From the NCBI RefSeq assembly GCF_016756615.1, contig NZ_AP023262.1:1548501-1612500 (forward strand): DNA of 64,000 nucleotides, given 5' to 3'. A program made the position numbers and the translations under genes. Positions 8,290-17,520 of this stretch are shown here, piece by piece (positions within the stretch are counted from its first letter, which is position 1; every line of letters begins with the position of its first letter). The notes under the pieces are model-generated. The model had not been told where the DNA came from, made no database searches, and worked only from the letters and a program-made list of their open reading frames with translations. The stretch comes from Mesorhizobium sp. L-8-3 (GTDB lineage: Bacteria > Pseudomonadota > Alphaproteobacteria > Rhizobiales > Rhizobiaceae).

Positions 8290-9168
8290 ATGAAGCGGTC
8301 CGACATACCCTCGCTGGACGATCTTCGGGCGTTCGAGACGACGGCTCGTCTCGGCTCCGTTCGGCTGGCCGCAGACAGTCTCGCCCTGACCCATGGCGCC
8401 GTCAGCCGTCGGGTCGCCAAATTGTCCGACGATCTCGGATTCAGGCTGTTCGAGAAAAGCGGTCGGGGCTTGCGCCTCACGGCGGCAGGGGAGACGCTCA
8501 ACCTTACGCTTGGCCGGTTCTTCACGGAGCTGGCGACAACCATCGAAAATCTGCGCGCCGCCAACGCTCGCCAGGACGTGCTGGTGCTTTCCTGCGAGCC
8601 CTCGGTCGCGATGCGTTGGCTCATTCCGCGACTGGCGAGCTTTCAGAGCGCGCATCCCGATATCGCGCTGCATCTCTCGGTAGGCGGCGGCCCGGTGGAG
8701 TTTCGTCGCGACCGGATCGATCTGGCCATTCGACGGCTCGATTTCGCGCTGCCAGAGGCCTCGCATGTCCAGCGCCTTTTTCCAGAAAAGGTTGGACCGG
8801 TGATGAGCCCTCAACTCGCGCCGGCCTTTGCCTCGGGGGAGTATATCGCGCTGGGTTCAAAGACCCGGCCGGACGCCTGGTCACAATGGCTCGCCGTCCA
8901 CCCATCGGTGCGGCGCCCCACGGAAATCCGCTTCTATGACCACCACTTCCTGATCGTTGAGGCCGCATCGGCGGGGCTTGGCGCTGCCCTCAGTCCCCTG
9001 GTCCTCGCAACCGACGACATAGAGAGAGGGCGGCTCGTCGCACCGGCCGGTTTCGATCCCGATGGAAGCCATTACGGGCTCATCTGGACGGGAGAAGCCG
9101 AATTGTCTGGAAAGGCCCACGCGCTTGCCCGATGGCTGGAAGCCCAATGCAGGCTTTCGTTCGAGTGA
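8290..9168 (+). CDS. LysR-family transcriptional regulator
   Basis: A 292-residue LysR regulator of the GcvA-like kind. The winged helix-turn-helix is in residues 8-65 (LDDLRAFETTARLGSVRLAA, then LTHGAVSRRVAKLSDDLGFRLFE). The effector domain follows from about residue 95. It diverges from the DUF1537-pdxA2 operon, the classic layout for a LysR activator of an adjacent pathway, so an acid-sugar metabolite is the likely inducer. A damaged copy of this gene lies at 12403-12527, so the segment was duplicated. The ATG follows a GGTGATAAAAATTCACCG stretch, itself partly palindromic. Confidence 0.9.
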   Translation: MKRSDIPSLDDLRAFETTARLGSVRLAADSLALTHGAVSRRVAKLSDDLGFRLFEKSGRGLRLTAAGETLNLTLGRFFTELATTIENLRAANARQDVLVLSCEPSVAMRWLIPRLASFQSAHPDIALHLSVGGGPVEFRRDRIDLAIRRLDFALPEASHVQRLFPEKVGPVMSPQLAPAFASGEYIALGSKTRPDAWSQWLAVHPSVRRPTEIRFYDHHFLIVEAASAGLGAALSPLVLATDDIERGRLVAPAGFDPDGSHYGLIWTGEAELSGKAHALARWLEAQCRLSFE

Positions 9169-9344
9169 GGCCTACATTCGATGTCGGCAAGCGGCCCGGC
9201 GCGCGGCCTAGCCGCGGGTCGCCGCTGCCCTGATCAGCGGGTCGGTCGTGTAAGGGCCCCGCGGCGCAACGCCGGTGTCTTCCAAGATCACCAGACGATC
9301 TTCCAGTTTGGTCTCGACCAGCTCCGCCGGGATCGCATTGGTTA

Positions 9345-10680
9345 GGACAGCTGCAACGATAATTGAATCGGTCGGTTGTCTCGACCTGCGGCGGTGTGAC
9401 TCACCCGGCAGGGATTCCCTGCCGGAGCGAGGCGCGCTAGCGGTAGCGACATGATCGACCGGCGCGGGATCCAGCAGCGGTGGGAGGCGGACGGCTCGAA
9501 GCGCGACGAGCGCGGCCGGCGCGTGTTCGCCGCGAGCGAGGCGCGCGCGGCGGGCCGGGGTGGGCTGGCGGCGGTCTCGGAGATCACAGGGCTGGCCCGC
9601 TCGACGATCGGGCGCGGGCTGAAAGACCTCGACGCGGCGCCGCCGCGCGGTCGGGTGCGCCGGGAAGGCGGCGGCCCGCGGCCGTTGACGGCGCGCGATC
9701 CGACGCTGCTTGCCGACCTTGAGCGCCTCGTTGAGCCGGCGACCTTGGGTGATCCGGAGCGGCCTCTGTTGTGGGTGTCGAAGAGCCTGGACAAGCTGGC
9801 GCGCGCGCTTGGCGACATGGGCCATGCGATCAGCCCCAACAGCGTGCGCAAGCTGCTTGTCAAGCTCGGCTTCTCGCGCCAGCTTAACCGCAAGACGGAT
9901 GAAGGCGCGCACCATCCCGACCGCGATGCCCAGTTCGCGCACATCAACGCCAAGGTGGTCGCCGCGCAGGCGGCCGGTGAGCCCGTCATCTCCGTCGATA
10001 CAAAGAAGAAAGAGCTCGTCGGCGCCTTCAAGAATGGCGGCAGCGACTATCGCCCGAAGGGCGACCCGCAGCGCGTCAAGGTGCACGACTTCGTCGACAA
10101 GACGCTTGGCAAGGTCGTCCCCTACGGCGTCTACGACGTGGCCGCCAACGAGGGCTGGGTCAGCGTCGGCATCACCGCCGACACCGCCGAGTTCGCGGTC
10201 CACTCGATCCGCACGTGGCTCGAGCGCATGGGCCGCCAGCGCTATCCCTCGGCCGGCGCGCTGACGATCACCGCCGACTGCGGCGGCTCCAACGGGGCGC
10301 GCGTGCGGCTGTGGAAGGTGGAACTGCAGAAGCTCGCCGACGAGACCGGGCTTGTCGTCCACGTCCATCACTATCCGCCGGGCACGTCGAAGTGGAACAA
10401 GATCGAGCACCGACTGTTCTGCCACATCACCCAGAATTGGCGCGGCCGTCCGTTGACGGATCGCCTCGCCGTGGTCGAGTTGATCGGCGCGACCACGACC
10501 AAGACCGGGCTCAAGGTCGAGTGCGCGCTCGACGCCACCACCTATGAGAAGGGCGTGAAGGTCTCGGCTGCCGAGATGGCGACCCTCGATATCACCGGCG
10601 ACCAGTTCCATCCAGAATGGAATTACACAATCAAACCGCGGCGGTCGGCCATAGCGTAGCGGTTATCGTTGCAGCTGTCC
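9345..10680 (+). mobile_element. ISAzo13-family insertion sequence, complete
   Basis: The ends are perfect 18-bp inverted repeats: GGACAGCTGCAACGATAA at 9345-9362, with its reverse complement at 10663-10680. A direct TTA lies outside both ends (9342-9344 and 10681-10683), consistent with a 3-bp target duplication. The 1336-bp element carries one intact transposase gene. It is inserted in a trbB-like remnant, and the intact ends suggest it arrived recently. Confidence 0.9.
9451..10659 (+). CDS. ISAzo13-family transposase
   Basis: A 402-residue DDE transposase of the ISAzo13 type that catalyses movement of the surrounding element. The N-terminal DNA-binding part includes AAVSEITGLARSTIGRGLKDL. 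The catalytic region contains PVISVDTKKKELVGAFKNGG, TITADCGGSNGARVRLWK, and HHYPPGTSKWNKIEHRLFCH with the late acidic residue. No frameshift is seen, so it may be active. It fills nearly the whole element. The ATG lies 106 bp inside the left end. Confidence 0.93.
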   Translation: MIDRRGIQQRWEADGSKRDERGRRVFAASEARAAGRGGLAAVSEITGLARSTIGRGLKDLDAAPPRGRVRREGGGPRPLTARDPTLLADLERLVEPATLGDPERPLLWVSKSLDKLARALGDMGHAISPNSVRKLLVKLGFSRQLNRKTDEGAHHPDRDAQFAHINAKVVAAQAAGEPVISVDTKKKELVGAFKNGGSDYRPKGDPQRVKVHDFVDKTLGKVVPYGVYDVAANEGWVSVGITADTAEFAVHSIRTWLERMGRQRYPSAGALTITADCGGSNGARVRLWKVELQKLADETGLVVHVHHYPPGTSKWNKIEHRLFCHITQNWRGRPLTDRLAVVELIGATTTKTGLKVECALDATTYEKGVKVSAAEMATLDITGDQFHPEWNYTIKPRRSAIA

Positions 10681-10953
10681 TTAGTGTCGTCTTGCCTGTT
10701 CCGGCGCTCCCGACACTGAGCCGATCCACGATCCTCAAGCTCGATCCAAACGGACTCGCGAGCAGGTTGCGCCGCGCTGTGCCGAACTGGAATTCGGTGG
10801 GGCTTGAGCAGATCCTATCGATCAAGCGATCAAAAATCCGCACATCTGGCGAAGTCCTCGATGATTTCGGCACATTCTTCCGAGCGCACGATGCGATGAA
10901 GGGCTGATCGGAACTTTGCTTCCGCATTCCTGGCAGCCGAGGTTGGTTGGAAC

Positions 10954-12276
10954 ATGTCGCCCCGAGTCGAACGCATTCACAGTGATGAGCGTCTCCCGGC
11001 CGAGGCGGACGTCGTCATCGTCGGCGGCGGCATCCTCGGCTCCACGGCCGCCTACTTTCTGGCGAAGCGTGGCCTTTCCGTGGCTCTGCTCGAGAAGGGC
11101 CACGTCGCATGTGAACAATCGAGCCGAAACTGGGGTTGGTGCCGCCAGCAGAACCGCGACCGGCGCGAACTGCCGCTCTCGGTGATCTCCCTGCGACTGT
11201 GGGACGAGCTGACGCGCGATATCAATCGGGACCTTGGATTTCGACGCTGCGGTCTCCTCTTTGCGACTCACGACGAGGCTGTGCTCGCCGGCTGGGAAAA
11301 GTGGCGCGAGATCGCCAGGGAGTACGACGTCGAAACCCGCAGTCTCAGCCGGGCGGAGGTGGCCGAGCGCGTCCCCGAAGCGCGCGATAAATGGGTCGGC
11401 GGGATCTATTCGGAACGGGACGGTAAGGCCGAGCCTGCGCTCGCCGCGCCGGCTATCGCCGAGGGCGCCAGAGTTCTGGGCGCCACGATCCACCAGGAAT
11501 GCGCCGCGCGGGCGCTCGACTTGGCCAATGGCAAAATCGCGGGCGTGCACACGGAGAAGGGCTACATCAGAACCAGCGCCGTGCTGTGCGCCGCTGGCGC
11601 CTGGTCTTCGCGCTTCCTGAGGCCGCTCGGGATCAGTTTCCCCCAAGCGAGTATCCGGCAGACCGCGCTGCGTTCCACCCCGACAATCAACATAGGCGAG
11701 GCAATCTCCACACCCTACTGCACAATCACGCGCCGACTGGACGGAAGCTATACACTTGCCATCAGCGGCAAGGCGAACCTCGAAATCACGCCCCGGGCTA
11801 TCCGGTATAGCCGGGAATTCATGCCGCAGTTCTTCCGTCGCCTGAAGAATGTCAGGCTCGGCATTGGCCAATCGTTCTTTTCGGGGCCGGATTCATTGTC
11901 CGCCCTTTTGGCAAGCGACGATCGGATATTCGAACAAAGTCGGGTGCTGGATCCCCCACCCTTGAAATGGCTGGTAAGCCAAGTGGTGGAGAGTGTCCGC
12001 AAGACCTTCCCCCAACTGGCCGACATAAGGATCGATAGCGCCTGGGGTGGTTTCGTCGATTGCACGCCGGACGCAGTGCCCGTGGTGTCGCAGGTCGACG
12101 GGGTGAAAGGCCTCGTCCTCGCGGCGGGCTGTTCGGGCCACGGCTTCGGTTTAGGCCCGGGGCTTGGCTATCTGGCCGCGGAGCTTGTCGTAAACGACAC
12201 GCCTTGCGTCGATCCTACACCGTTCCGCCTGTCGCGTCTGGTTGACGGCTCGAAGCTGGACATCGCGGCTATCTGA
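10954..12276 (+). CDS. DadA-like FAD-dependent amine/amino-acid oxidoreductase
   Basis: A 440-residue flavoprotein of the D-amino-acid oxidase (DAO) superfamily. The N-terminal Rossmann motif is DVVIVGGGILGSTAAYFLAK, followed by SSRNWGWCRQQNRDRRE, a flavin-contact segment of this subgroup. The C-terminal glycine-rich loop is AAGCSGHGFGLGPGLGYLAAE. It would oxidise an amine or amino acid to an imine and pass electrons to oxygen or a quinone. Its substrate is unknown. It opens a run of nitrogen-compound catabolic genes in the same area, and a lysR remnant lies directly downstream. Confidence 0.85.
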   Translation: MSPRVERIHSDERLPAEADVVIVGGGILGSTAAYFLAKRGLSVALLEKGHVACEQSSRNWGWCRQQNRDRRELPLSVISLRLWDELTRDINRDLGFRRCGLLFATHDEAVLAGWEKWREIAREYDVETRSLSRAEVAERVPEARDKWVGGIYSERDGKAEPALAAPAIAEGARVLGATIHQECAARALDLANGKIAGVHTEKGYIRTSAVLCAAGAWSSRFLRPLGISFPQASIRQTALRSTPTINIGEAISTPYCTITRRLDGSYTLAISGKANLEITPRAIRYSREFMPQFFRRLKNVRLGIGQSFFSGPDSLSALLASDDRIFEQSRVLDPPPLKWLVSQVVESVRKTFPQLADIRIDSAWGGFVDCTPDAVPVVSQVDGVKGLVLAAGCSGHGFGLGPGLGYLAAELVVNDTPCVDPTPFRLSRLVDGSKLDIAAI

Positions 12277-12402
12277 AGATCAGCCGGAAGTCAGACCTGA
12301 CGCGCACCAAGCCAAGGTGTCAGCGGTCGGGTGAGCGGAATCCCCACGTTCCCCCGCCAAGTCCGCGGTACATAAGCGCAAGGTGGCAGGAGTTGCACCA
12401 GG

Positions 12403-12527
12403 CGACGGCTCGTCTCGGCTCCGCCCGACTGGCCGCGGACAGACTCGCCTTGCAACCGACGACATCCGGGAAAGCTCACGTTCTTGCGCGATGGCTGGAA
12501 GCCCAATGCAGGCTTTCGTTCGAGTGA
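12403..12527 (+). pseudogene. Deleted copy of the LysR gene at 8290-9168
   Basis: Bases 12403-12448 match the LysR gene around 8336-8384 (GACGGCTCGTCTCGGCTCCG). A short piece (GCAACCGACGACAT) then matches about 9006-9019. The last part matches its 3' end, including GATGGCTGGAAGCCCAATGC, and stops with the same TGA at 12525-12527. The gene has suffered at least two internal deletions. The downstream flank is also conserved between the copies, so the duplication covered lysR and the converging gene. Confidence 0.85.
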
Positions 12528-12562
12528 GGCCTACACTCGATATCGGGCGGCCCGGCCCACGG

Positions 12563-13501
12563 CTAGCGGCGGGACACCTTTGCGCTGATCAGCGCGTCGG
12601 CCATGTAGAGATCCTGCAGGGAGATGCCGGAACTGTCGAAGACGGTGATTTCGTCTTCGAGGCGGCGTCCAGGTACACGGCCCTCAATGACGTCGCCGAT
12701 TGGCGTCACGGTAAGCGTGCCCGCCTCGATCTCCGCGCGAGCGTGCTGAAAGTCGCCAATCCGGAGGGACTGTGAGGGCAGGTCGCAGAACAGGCTTGCC
12801 ATCGACAGCAGTTGGCCCGGCAATTCCTGCTTGCCGGGCGCATCCGATCCCATGCTGACGACATGGGTTCCGGGTTCCACCCACGCGGCATCGAACAGAG
12901 GTTCGCGTGAGGGGGTCGCCGTCACCACGATGTCGGCCGCGCGCACGGCTTCTTCGGCCGATACGGCGCGCGCCTCGAGGCCCCTTTCGCCGATCTGGCC
13001 GACAAAAGCATCGCGTCGCGCCGAAGGCCGTGCCACGACCAGCACGGTTTCGATCGGTCGGATGCGAGTCAGCGCCGCGACCTCGAAACTCGCCTGGTTG
13101 CCCGCGCCGAAGATCGCCAGAACCTTGGCGTCCTGCCGGGCGAGAAGGTCGGCCGCAACCGCGTCGGCTGCAGCCGTTCGGTAGGCGTTGACCTTGCCGG
13201 CCTCGATCACGGCGCGGAGCCGACCTGTCTGCTGATCCAGCAGCACTATGGTGGAGTTGTGGCGCGGAAGGCCCCGCGCCGGGTTGCCGGACCAGAAGGA
13301 GCCGATCTTCACGCCTGTCAGGTTGTCCGACCACCCGGACTTGATCGAGAACGTGTTGGTCGCTTCCCGCGAGCGCCCCAGAACCGCCGGAAAGACACCG
13401 CTGTGCCCGGATGCCGCGGCCACGAGAGCCGCCCGCGTCGCCTCGAAAGCAAGTTCGTGGGTGACGAGGGCGGCAGACTCTTCCTCACTGATGTAGATCA
13501 T
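12563..13501 (-). CDS. Ornithine cyclodeaminase / mu-crystallin family protein
   Basis: A 312-residue NAD(P)-dependent enzyme of the cyclodeaminase/mu-crystallin family, whose members include ornithine cyclodeaminase, ketimine reductases and amino-acid dehydrogenases. The substrate region has TFSIKSGWSDNLTGVKIGSF. The Rossmann motif is LAIFGAGNQASFEVAAL, followed by DIVVTATPSREPLF and HVVSMGSDAPGKQEL. The start at MIYISEEES is chosen because GGGAGG lies upstream and family homology begins there, although the frame stays open for 166 more codons. It diverges from the GNAT gene. Two further copies of its 3' end occur at about 9211 and at 28041. Confidence 0.88.
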   Translation of the reverse strand: MIYISEEESAALVTHELAFEATRAALVAAASGHSGVFPAVLGRSREATNTFSIKSGWSDNLTGVKIGSFWSGNPARGLPRHNSTIVLLDQQTGRLRAVIEAGKVNAYRTAAADAVAADLLARQDAKVLAIFGAGNQASFEVAALTRIRPIETVLVVARPSARRDAFVGQIGERGLEARAVSAEEAVRAADIVVTATPSREPLFDAAWVEPGTHVVSMGSDAPGKQELPGQLLSMASLFCDLPSQSLRIGDFQHARAEIEAGTLTVTPIGDVIEGRVPGRRLEDEITVFDSSGISLQDLYMADALISAKVSRR

Positions 13502-13738
13502 CTGGACTACCTCCCTGGCATTGATGACTGTGCGGGCGTGGCGGGGATCGTCGAGCGAGCAAGGCGGAGACCATATAAGACGCCGCACATACCTCGCCCG
13601 AATTGCGCGGTCCGGTATGCCGAAGAATCGTCCAAAACGAACAATCGCGCTGATCTCTACGGGAAAAACAGCATCGAAATCTGCGCGCGGGGCGCCACCT
13701 TGAGCTTCGATCTCTGGATGAATGAAGGCTGCTTGCGC

Positions 13739-14605
13739 ATGGCCGTTGGGCTCAAAATGGACATTGTCGGCGATCCGGCCGAACTGACCGCTTTCGAGCC
13801 GCGCCATGTGCCCGGCGCGCTGAAGCTGTCGCAGGAAATGGGCTGGCCTTACCGCAGCGAGGACTGGGAGTTTGCCGCCAGGGTCGGCGAGGGCCTTGTC
13901 CTCGAGCGCGCGGGCGAGGTGATCGGCTCTGCAATGTGGTGGAACTACGGGCAGGCCTATGCTTCGGCCGGGATGATCATCGTTACCCGCTCCGCGCAAG
14001 GTGGTGGCAACGGCTCGCGGCTCTTCAACGGTTTGCTCCAGGCGACTGAGGGTCGCAACGTGCTGCTCAATTCGACCGAAGAGGGGCTGCCTCTCTACAA
14101 GCGGCGCGGCTTCACCGTCTGGGGTGCCGTCCTACAGCATCAAGGCCCGCTGAACGTCGCCGTGCCGGCGAAGTCCCGCGACGATGTTCGACCTGCAACG
14201 GTCTCCGACCTTTCGGCGATCCAGGCTTTCGACGAACGCTCCACCGGCATGCCGCGAGGGCCGATGGTGGCCGCGCTTGCCGAAGTGGGCGAGGTGGTGG
14301 TGATAGACCGCGGTGGAAGGATCGCCGGTTACGCCATCGCAAGGAAGTTCGGGCGCGGCTACGTGGTCGGCCCTGTTGCCGCCGAAAGCCCTGAAGACGC
14401 GCAACTCCTGATCCTTGATCGGCTTTCCAGGCTCCACGGCCAGTTCGTGCGCATCGACGTCTATGCCGAACATGGATTGGGCGACTGGCTGCAAAGCCTG
14501 GGCCTTGTCAGGGTCGGCGGAGCCACCGCCATGATCAAGGGGCGGCAGCCAACGCCCGATGGCGCGGCCCGCATGTATGCCTTGGCGAACCAGTCCTTCG
14601 GCTAG
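13739..14605 (+). CDS. GNAT-family acetyltransferase, tandem-domain YitH-like
   Basis: About 288 residues. The N-terminal GNAT domain contains SAMWWNYGQAYASAGMIIV and RSAQGGGNGSRLF, the acetyl-CoA phosphate loop. A second GNAT-like domain follows from about residue 150 (DVRPATVSDLSAIQAFD), as in YitH-type proteins. The acceptor is unknown. The start at 13739 follows GAAGG with usable spacing. ATGs at 13718 and 13757 are alternatives. It overlaps or abuts the PLP-enzyme gene downstream and is probably co-transcribed with it and the aldehyde dehydrogenase gene. Confidence 0.8.
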   Translation: MAVGLKMDIVGDPAELTAFEPRHVPGALKLSQEMGWPYRSEDWEFAARVGEGLVLERAGEVIGSAMWWNYGQAYASAGMIIVTRSAQGGGNGSRLFNGLLQATEGRNVLLNSTEEGLPLYKRRGFTVWGAVLQHQGPLNVAVPAKSRDDVRPATVSDLSAIQAFDERSTGMPRGPMVAALAEVGEVVVIDRGGRIAGYAIARKFGRGYVVGPVAAESPEDAQLLILDRLSRLHGQFVRIDVYAEHGLGDWLQSLGLVRVGGATAMIKGRQPTPDGAARMYALANQSFG

Positions 14606-14625
14606 TGATGAGGAACATCGGGAAG

Positions 14626-15795
14626 ATGGCAACGAACGCGGAATTGCTGAAACCGATCCAGAAGGTTGACGGCCTTGTCACGCCGGCGCTGCTGCTGGAT
14701 CGCGCAAAGCTCGATCGCAACATAATGCGTCTCGCCGATCGCGCCAGGAAGCTGGGCGTTGTCCTGCGGCCGCACATGAAGACGGCCAAGAGCATCGACG
14801 TGGCCCAACGGGCGTTCCCCACTGAACCCGGCCCGATCACGGTGTCGACCATCGCCGAGGCGGAATACTTCGCCCGCCACGGCTATAGCGACATGACCTA
14901 TGCGGTCGGCTTGTCGCCGGCCTCGGCACTTCGTGCGGCGGAGCTTTGCCGCCGCACCGGCATCGACCTGAAGCTGCTGCTCGATACCGTTGAGCAGGCC
15001 GATGCCCTGGCCGATGTGCGCCAGGCCACGGGCATCACGCCGTCCGTGCTCATCGAACTGGATTGCGACGACCATCGCGGCGGATTGAAGCCGGACGATC
15101 CCAAGCTCATTGAGGTGGCCGGCAGGGTCGTCGCGGCGGGCGCCAACTTCGCGGGCGTCCTCGCCCATGCGGGCGAATCCTATGGCTTGAGCTCGCCCGA
15201 TGCGCTGGTAAAAGCGGCTGAGGCCGAGCGCCTAGCCACGGTGCGCGCCGCCGAAATCCTGCGGGCTCATGGTCATGCGTGCCCGATTGTCAGCCTCGGA
15301 TCGACACCGACCGCGCATTTTGCCGAGAATCTGGAAGGTGTGACGGAGCTACGCGCGGGGGTCTATATGTTCTTCGACCTCGTCCAGCACGGGGTGGGGG
15401 TCTGTGCAGTGGACGATCTCGCGATTTCGGTGCTGGCCACGGTCATCGGTGTCAAGCCGGAAAAGGGCTGGGTGCTGGTCGATGCGGGATGGATGGCGCT
15501 ATCGCGCGATCGTGGCACCGCGAGCCAGCAGGTGGATCAGGGCTACGGCATGGTCTGCGACGAGGCAGGACAGGTGCTCGAAGACGTGATCGTCGCCCAG
15601 GCCAGCCAGGAGCACGGCATCCTTGCGATCCGCAACGGCTCCGGCAAGACGATGCCCAACCTCCCGGTCGGCGCGCGGGTACGCATCCTGCCCAACCACG
15701 CCTGCGCGATGGCCGGCCAGCACGACTTTTACAGCGTCGTCAATGGAGCGAGCCCAGAAATCGAGGCGCGGTGGGAGCGGATCCGTGGCTGGTAG
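14626..15795 (+). CDS. DSD1/D-threonine aldolase-type PLP enzyme
   Basis: A fold-type III (alanine-racemase-like) PLP enzyme of the D-threonine aldolase / D-serine dehydratase group. The PLP lysine lies in LRPHMKTAKS. A C-terminal metal site is indicated by LPNHACAMAGQHDFYSV (His and Asp ligands). It would act on D-beta-hydroxy amino acids, giving glycine plus an aldehyde, or dehydrating D-serine-like substrates. The start at MATNAEL follows AGGAAC with good spacing; ATG 14608 or GTG 14605 would add six or seven residues. An aldehyde dehydrogenase gene follows, which fits aldehyde release. Confidence 0.88.
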   Translation: MATNAELLKPIQKVDGLVTPALLLDRAKLDRNIMRLADRARKLGVVLRPHMKTAKSIDVAQRAFPTEPGPITVSTIAEAEYFARHGYSDMTYAVGLSPASALRAAELCRRTGIDLKLLLDTVEQADALADVRQATGITPSVLIELDCDDHRGGLKPDDPKLIEVAGRVVAAGANFAGVLAHAGESYGLSSPDALVKAAEAERLATVRAAEILRAHGHACPIVSLGSTPTAHFAENLEGVTELRAGVYMFFDLVQHGVGVCAVDDLAISVLATVIGVKPEKGWVLVDAGWMALSRDRGTASQQVDQGYGMVCDEAGQVLEDVIVAQASQEHGILAIRNGSGKTMPNLPVGARVRILPNHACAMAGQHDFYSVVNGASPEIEARWERIRGW

Positions 15796-15865
15796 GGGCT
15801 CCGATCTCCACGCCCTGGATCCTGCCGATCCTCGGTGCCTACTACCGCATGAAGGACTTGGTGAC

Positions 15866-17320
15866 ATGATGACGCCCCTCGAGCATTTGTCCCGCAACGG
15901 CCGCTTGGACAAGTTCTTCATCGGCGGCGAATGGCGCGCGCCGAGCGGCGCCGCCGAGGGCGTCGTGGTCAATCCGGCGACGGAGGCGGTCGTCGCCCGG
16001 TTCCCGCTCGGGAACGGCGCGGACGTGGACGCGGCTGTTGACGCGGCGCGCCGGGCGTTCGCCAGATGGAGCCGGACCAAGCCGGAATACCGCGCCGATT
16101 TGCTCGATCGCTTGCAGGCGCTGCTCGAGGCGCGTGGCGAACTGATCGCACAGTGCCTGACCCTCGAAATGGGCGCGGCGATCGGTTATGCGCGCTCGGC
16201 GCAGGTTCCGCTCGCGGTCGCCCATGTGAAGACCGCCCGTGATGTCCTGAAGTCCTTCGCCTTCGTCGAGCAGCGCGGCCACACGGCCGTCACGCGAGAA
16301 GCGATCGGTGTGTGCGCGTTGATCACGCCCTGGAACTGGCCGCTCTACCAGATCACCGCCAAGGTCGCGCCGGCGCTCGCCGCGGGCTGCGCGGTCGTCC
16401 TGAAGCCGAGCGAGCTTTCGCCTTTGAGCGCCCTGCTGTTTGCCGAGGCGATCGAGGAAGCCGGGTTCCCTGCCGGTGTCTTCAACCTGGTGAATGGCGA
16501 CGGGGCAGGCGTCGGCGCCGCTCTCGCCTCCCATCCGGATGTGGACATGATATCCATCACCGGGTCTACCCGCGCCGGTATCGCTGTGGCAGAGGCAGCG
16601 GCGCCGACGGTCAAGCGCGTGGCACAGGAGTTGGGCGGCAAGTCGCCGAACGTGATCCTGCCCGATGCCGATCTCGACCGCGCCGTTGCGCTGGGCGTGG
16701 CTGCCGGCTTCCGCAATCTCGGCCAGTCGTGCAGCGCGCCGACGCGCATGATCGTGCCGCGGGCCTTGCTCTCGCAGGTCGAGTCGACCGCCGAACGCGC
16801 CGCGGACGAGATCGTCGTCGGCGATCCTCTCGCGGAGACCACCACACACGGCGCAATCGCCAACCGTGCCCAGTTCGACCGTATTCAAACCATGATCGGC
16901 GTCGGCATCTCGGAAGGCGCGAAGCTTCTCACCGGCGGACAGGGTCGTCCAAGCGGCCTGAATGTCGGGCTCTACATCAAGCCGACGATTTTTTCCGAGG
17001 TGCGCACGGGGATGCGTATTGCCCAGGAGGAAATCTTCGGCCCGGTGCTTTGCATCATCCCATACGAGACGGTGGAGGAGGCCGTCACCATTGCCAACGA
17101 CAGCGTCTATGGCCTCGGCGCGCATGTGCAGGGCAGAGATATGGACCGTGCCAAAGACGTCGCCTCGCGGATCCGCGCCGGTCAGGTGCATCTCAACTAC
17201 CCGGTCTGGGACCCGCACGCGCCGTTTGGCGGTTTCAAGCAATCAGGAAACGGACGCGAATACGGTCTCGAGGGCATGTTGGAGTATCTCGAGGTCAAAT
17301 CCATCCTCGGCTATTTCTAG
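15866..17320 (+). CDS. NAD(P)-dependent aldehyde dehydrogenase
   Basis: A 484-residue aldehyde dehydrogenase that oxidises an aldehyde to an acid. The coenzyme segment is ITPWNWPLYQITAKVAPALA. The general base lies in VAQELGGKSPNVIL and the nucleophilic cysteine in LGQSCSAPTRM. The C-terminal EEIFGPVLCIIPYE and GGFKQSGNGREYGLEG are standard. The start is the ATG pair at 15866/15869, preceded by GAAGGAC; the frame upstream of this belongs to the preceding gene. It probably removes the aldehyde made by the upstream PLP enzyme or by the nearby phospholyases. Confidence 0.93.
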   Translation: MMTPLEHLSRNGRLDKFFIGGEWRAPSGAAEGVVVNPATEAVVARFPLGNGADVDAAVDAARRAFARWSRTKPEYRADLLDRLQALLEARGELIAQCLTLEMGAAIGYARSAQVPLAVAHVKTARDVLKSFAFVEQRGHTAVTREAIGVCALITPWNWPLYQITAKVAPALAAGCAVVLKPSELSPLSALLFAEAIEEAGFPAGVFNLVNGDGAGVGAALASHPDVDMISITGSTRAGIAVAEAAAPTVKRVAQELGGKSPNVILPDADLDRAVALGVAAGFRNLGQSCSAPTRMIVPRALLSQVESTAERAADEIVVGDPLAETTTHGAIANRAQFDRIQTMIGVGISEGAKLLTGGQGRPSGLNVGLYIKPTIFSEVRTGMRIAQEEIFGPVLCIIPYETVEEAVTIANDSVYGLGAHVQGRDMDRAKDVASRIRAGQVHLNYPVWDPHAPFGGFKQSGNGREYGLEGMLEYLEVKSILGYF

Positions 17321-17520
17321 GCTCCTGCATCGGCAGAAACGATGGCCCTTAATGCTCCCTGGCCGTCCGGTTTTACGGTATGCTTGATGTTTGGGAGCAA
17401 CGCTGACCCTGCCACGGTTTAGGAAGTCCGGTTGGGCAGTCACCCAGACCGTTGGTTATGGAAGGCGGGACAAAGTTCTGTTAGCCATTTCTGCGCCGTG
17501 ATGAGTGTAGGGAGCGATGG

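Larger units (their letters stand above)
9211..10800 (-). pseudogene. trbB-like ATPase remnant split by an insertion sequence
   Basis: With the insertion at 9345-10680 removed, the minus strand reads through VGSAGTGKTTLTNAI, a Walker A, and then AELVETKLEDRLVILEDTGVA. This is the pattern of TrbB, the conjugative-transfer ATPase (GGTGSGKTTLTNA, then DRVVILEDT). The remaining 3' part ends PLIRAAATRG near 9211. That tail also aligns with the end of the cyclodeaminase gene at 12563, so the tail may be chimeric. Only about 80 codons survive of a family of about 320. The upstream edge near 10800 is approximate. Confidence 0.5.

Noticed and set aside
9208-10611. A 467-codon minus-strand frame over the ISAzo13 transposase
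   Set aside because: It is antisense to an obvious transposase. Its composition (many Arg, Ala, Gly and Asp) is that of a shadow frame. Only its last 45 codons correspond to the trbB-like remnant.
9211-10800. A working conjugation system
   Set aside because: Only one broken trbB-like fragment is present. No relaxase, coupling protein or pilus genes were found.
13502-13999. 166-codon N-terminal extension of the cyclodeaminase gene
   Set aside because: Family homology and a GGGAGG ribosome site place the start at 13501. The extension runs antisense into the GNAT gene.
15623-15865. N-terminal extension of the aldehyde dehydrogenase
   Set aside because: These bases encode the end of the PLP enzyme in another frame. 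The ATG pair at 15866 has a ribosome site and fits the family start.
15842-17242. A 466-codon minus-strand frame opposite the aldehyde dehydrogenase
   Set aside because: It is antisense to a gene with all catalytic motifs and has no family of its own.
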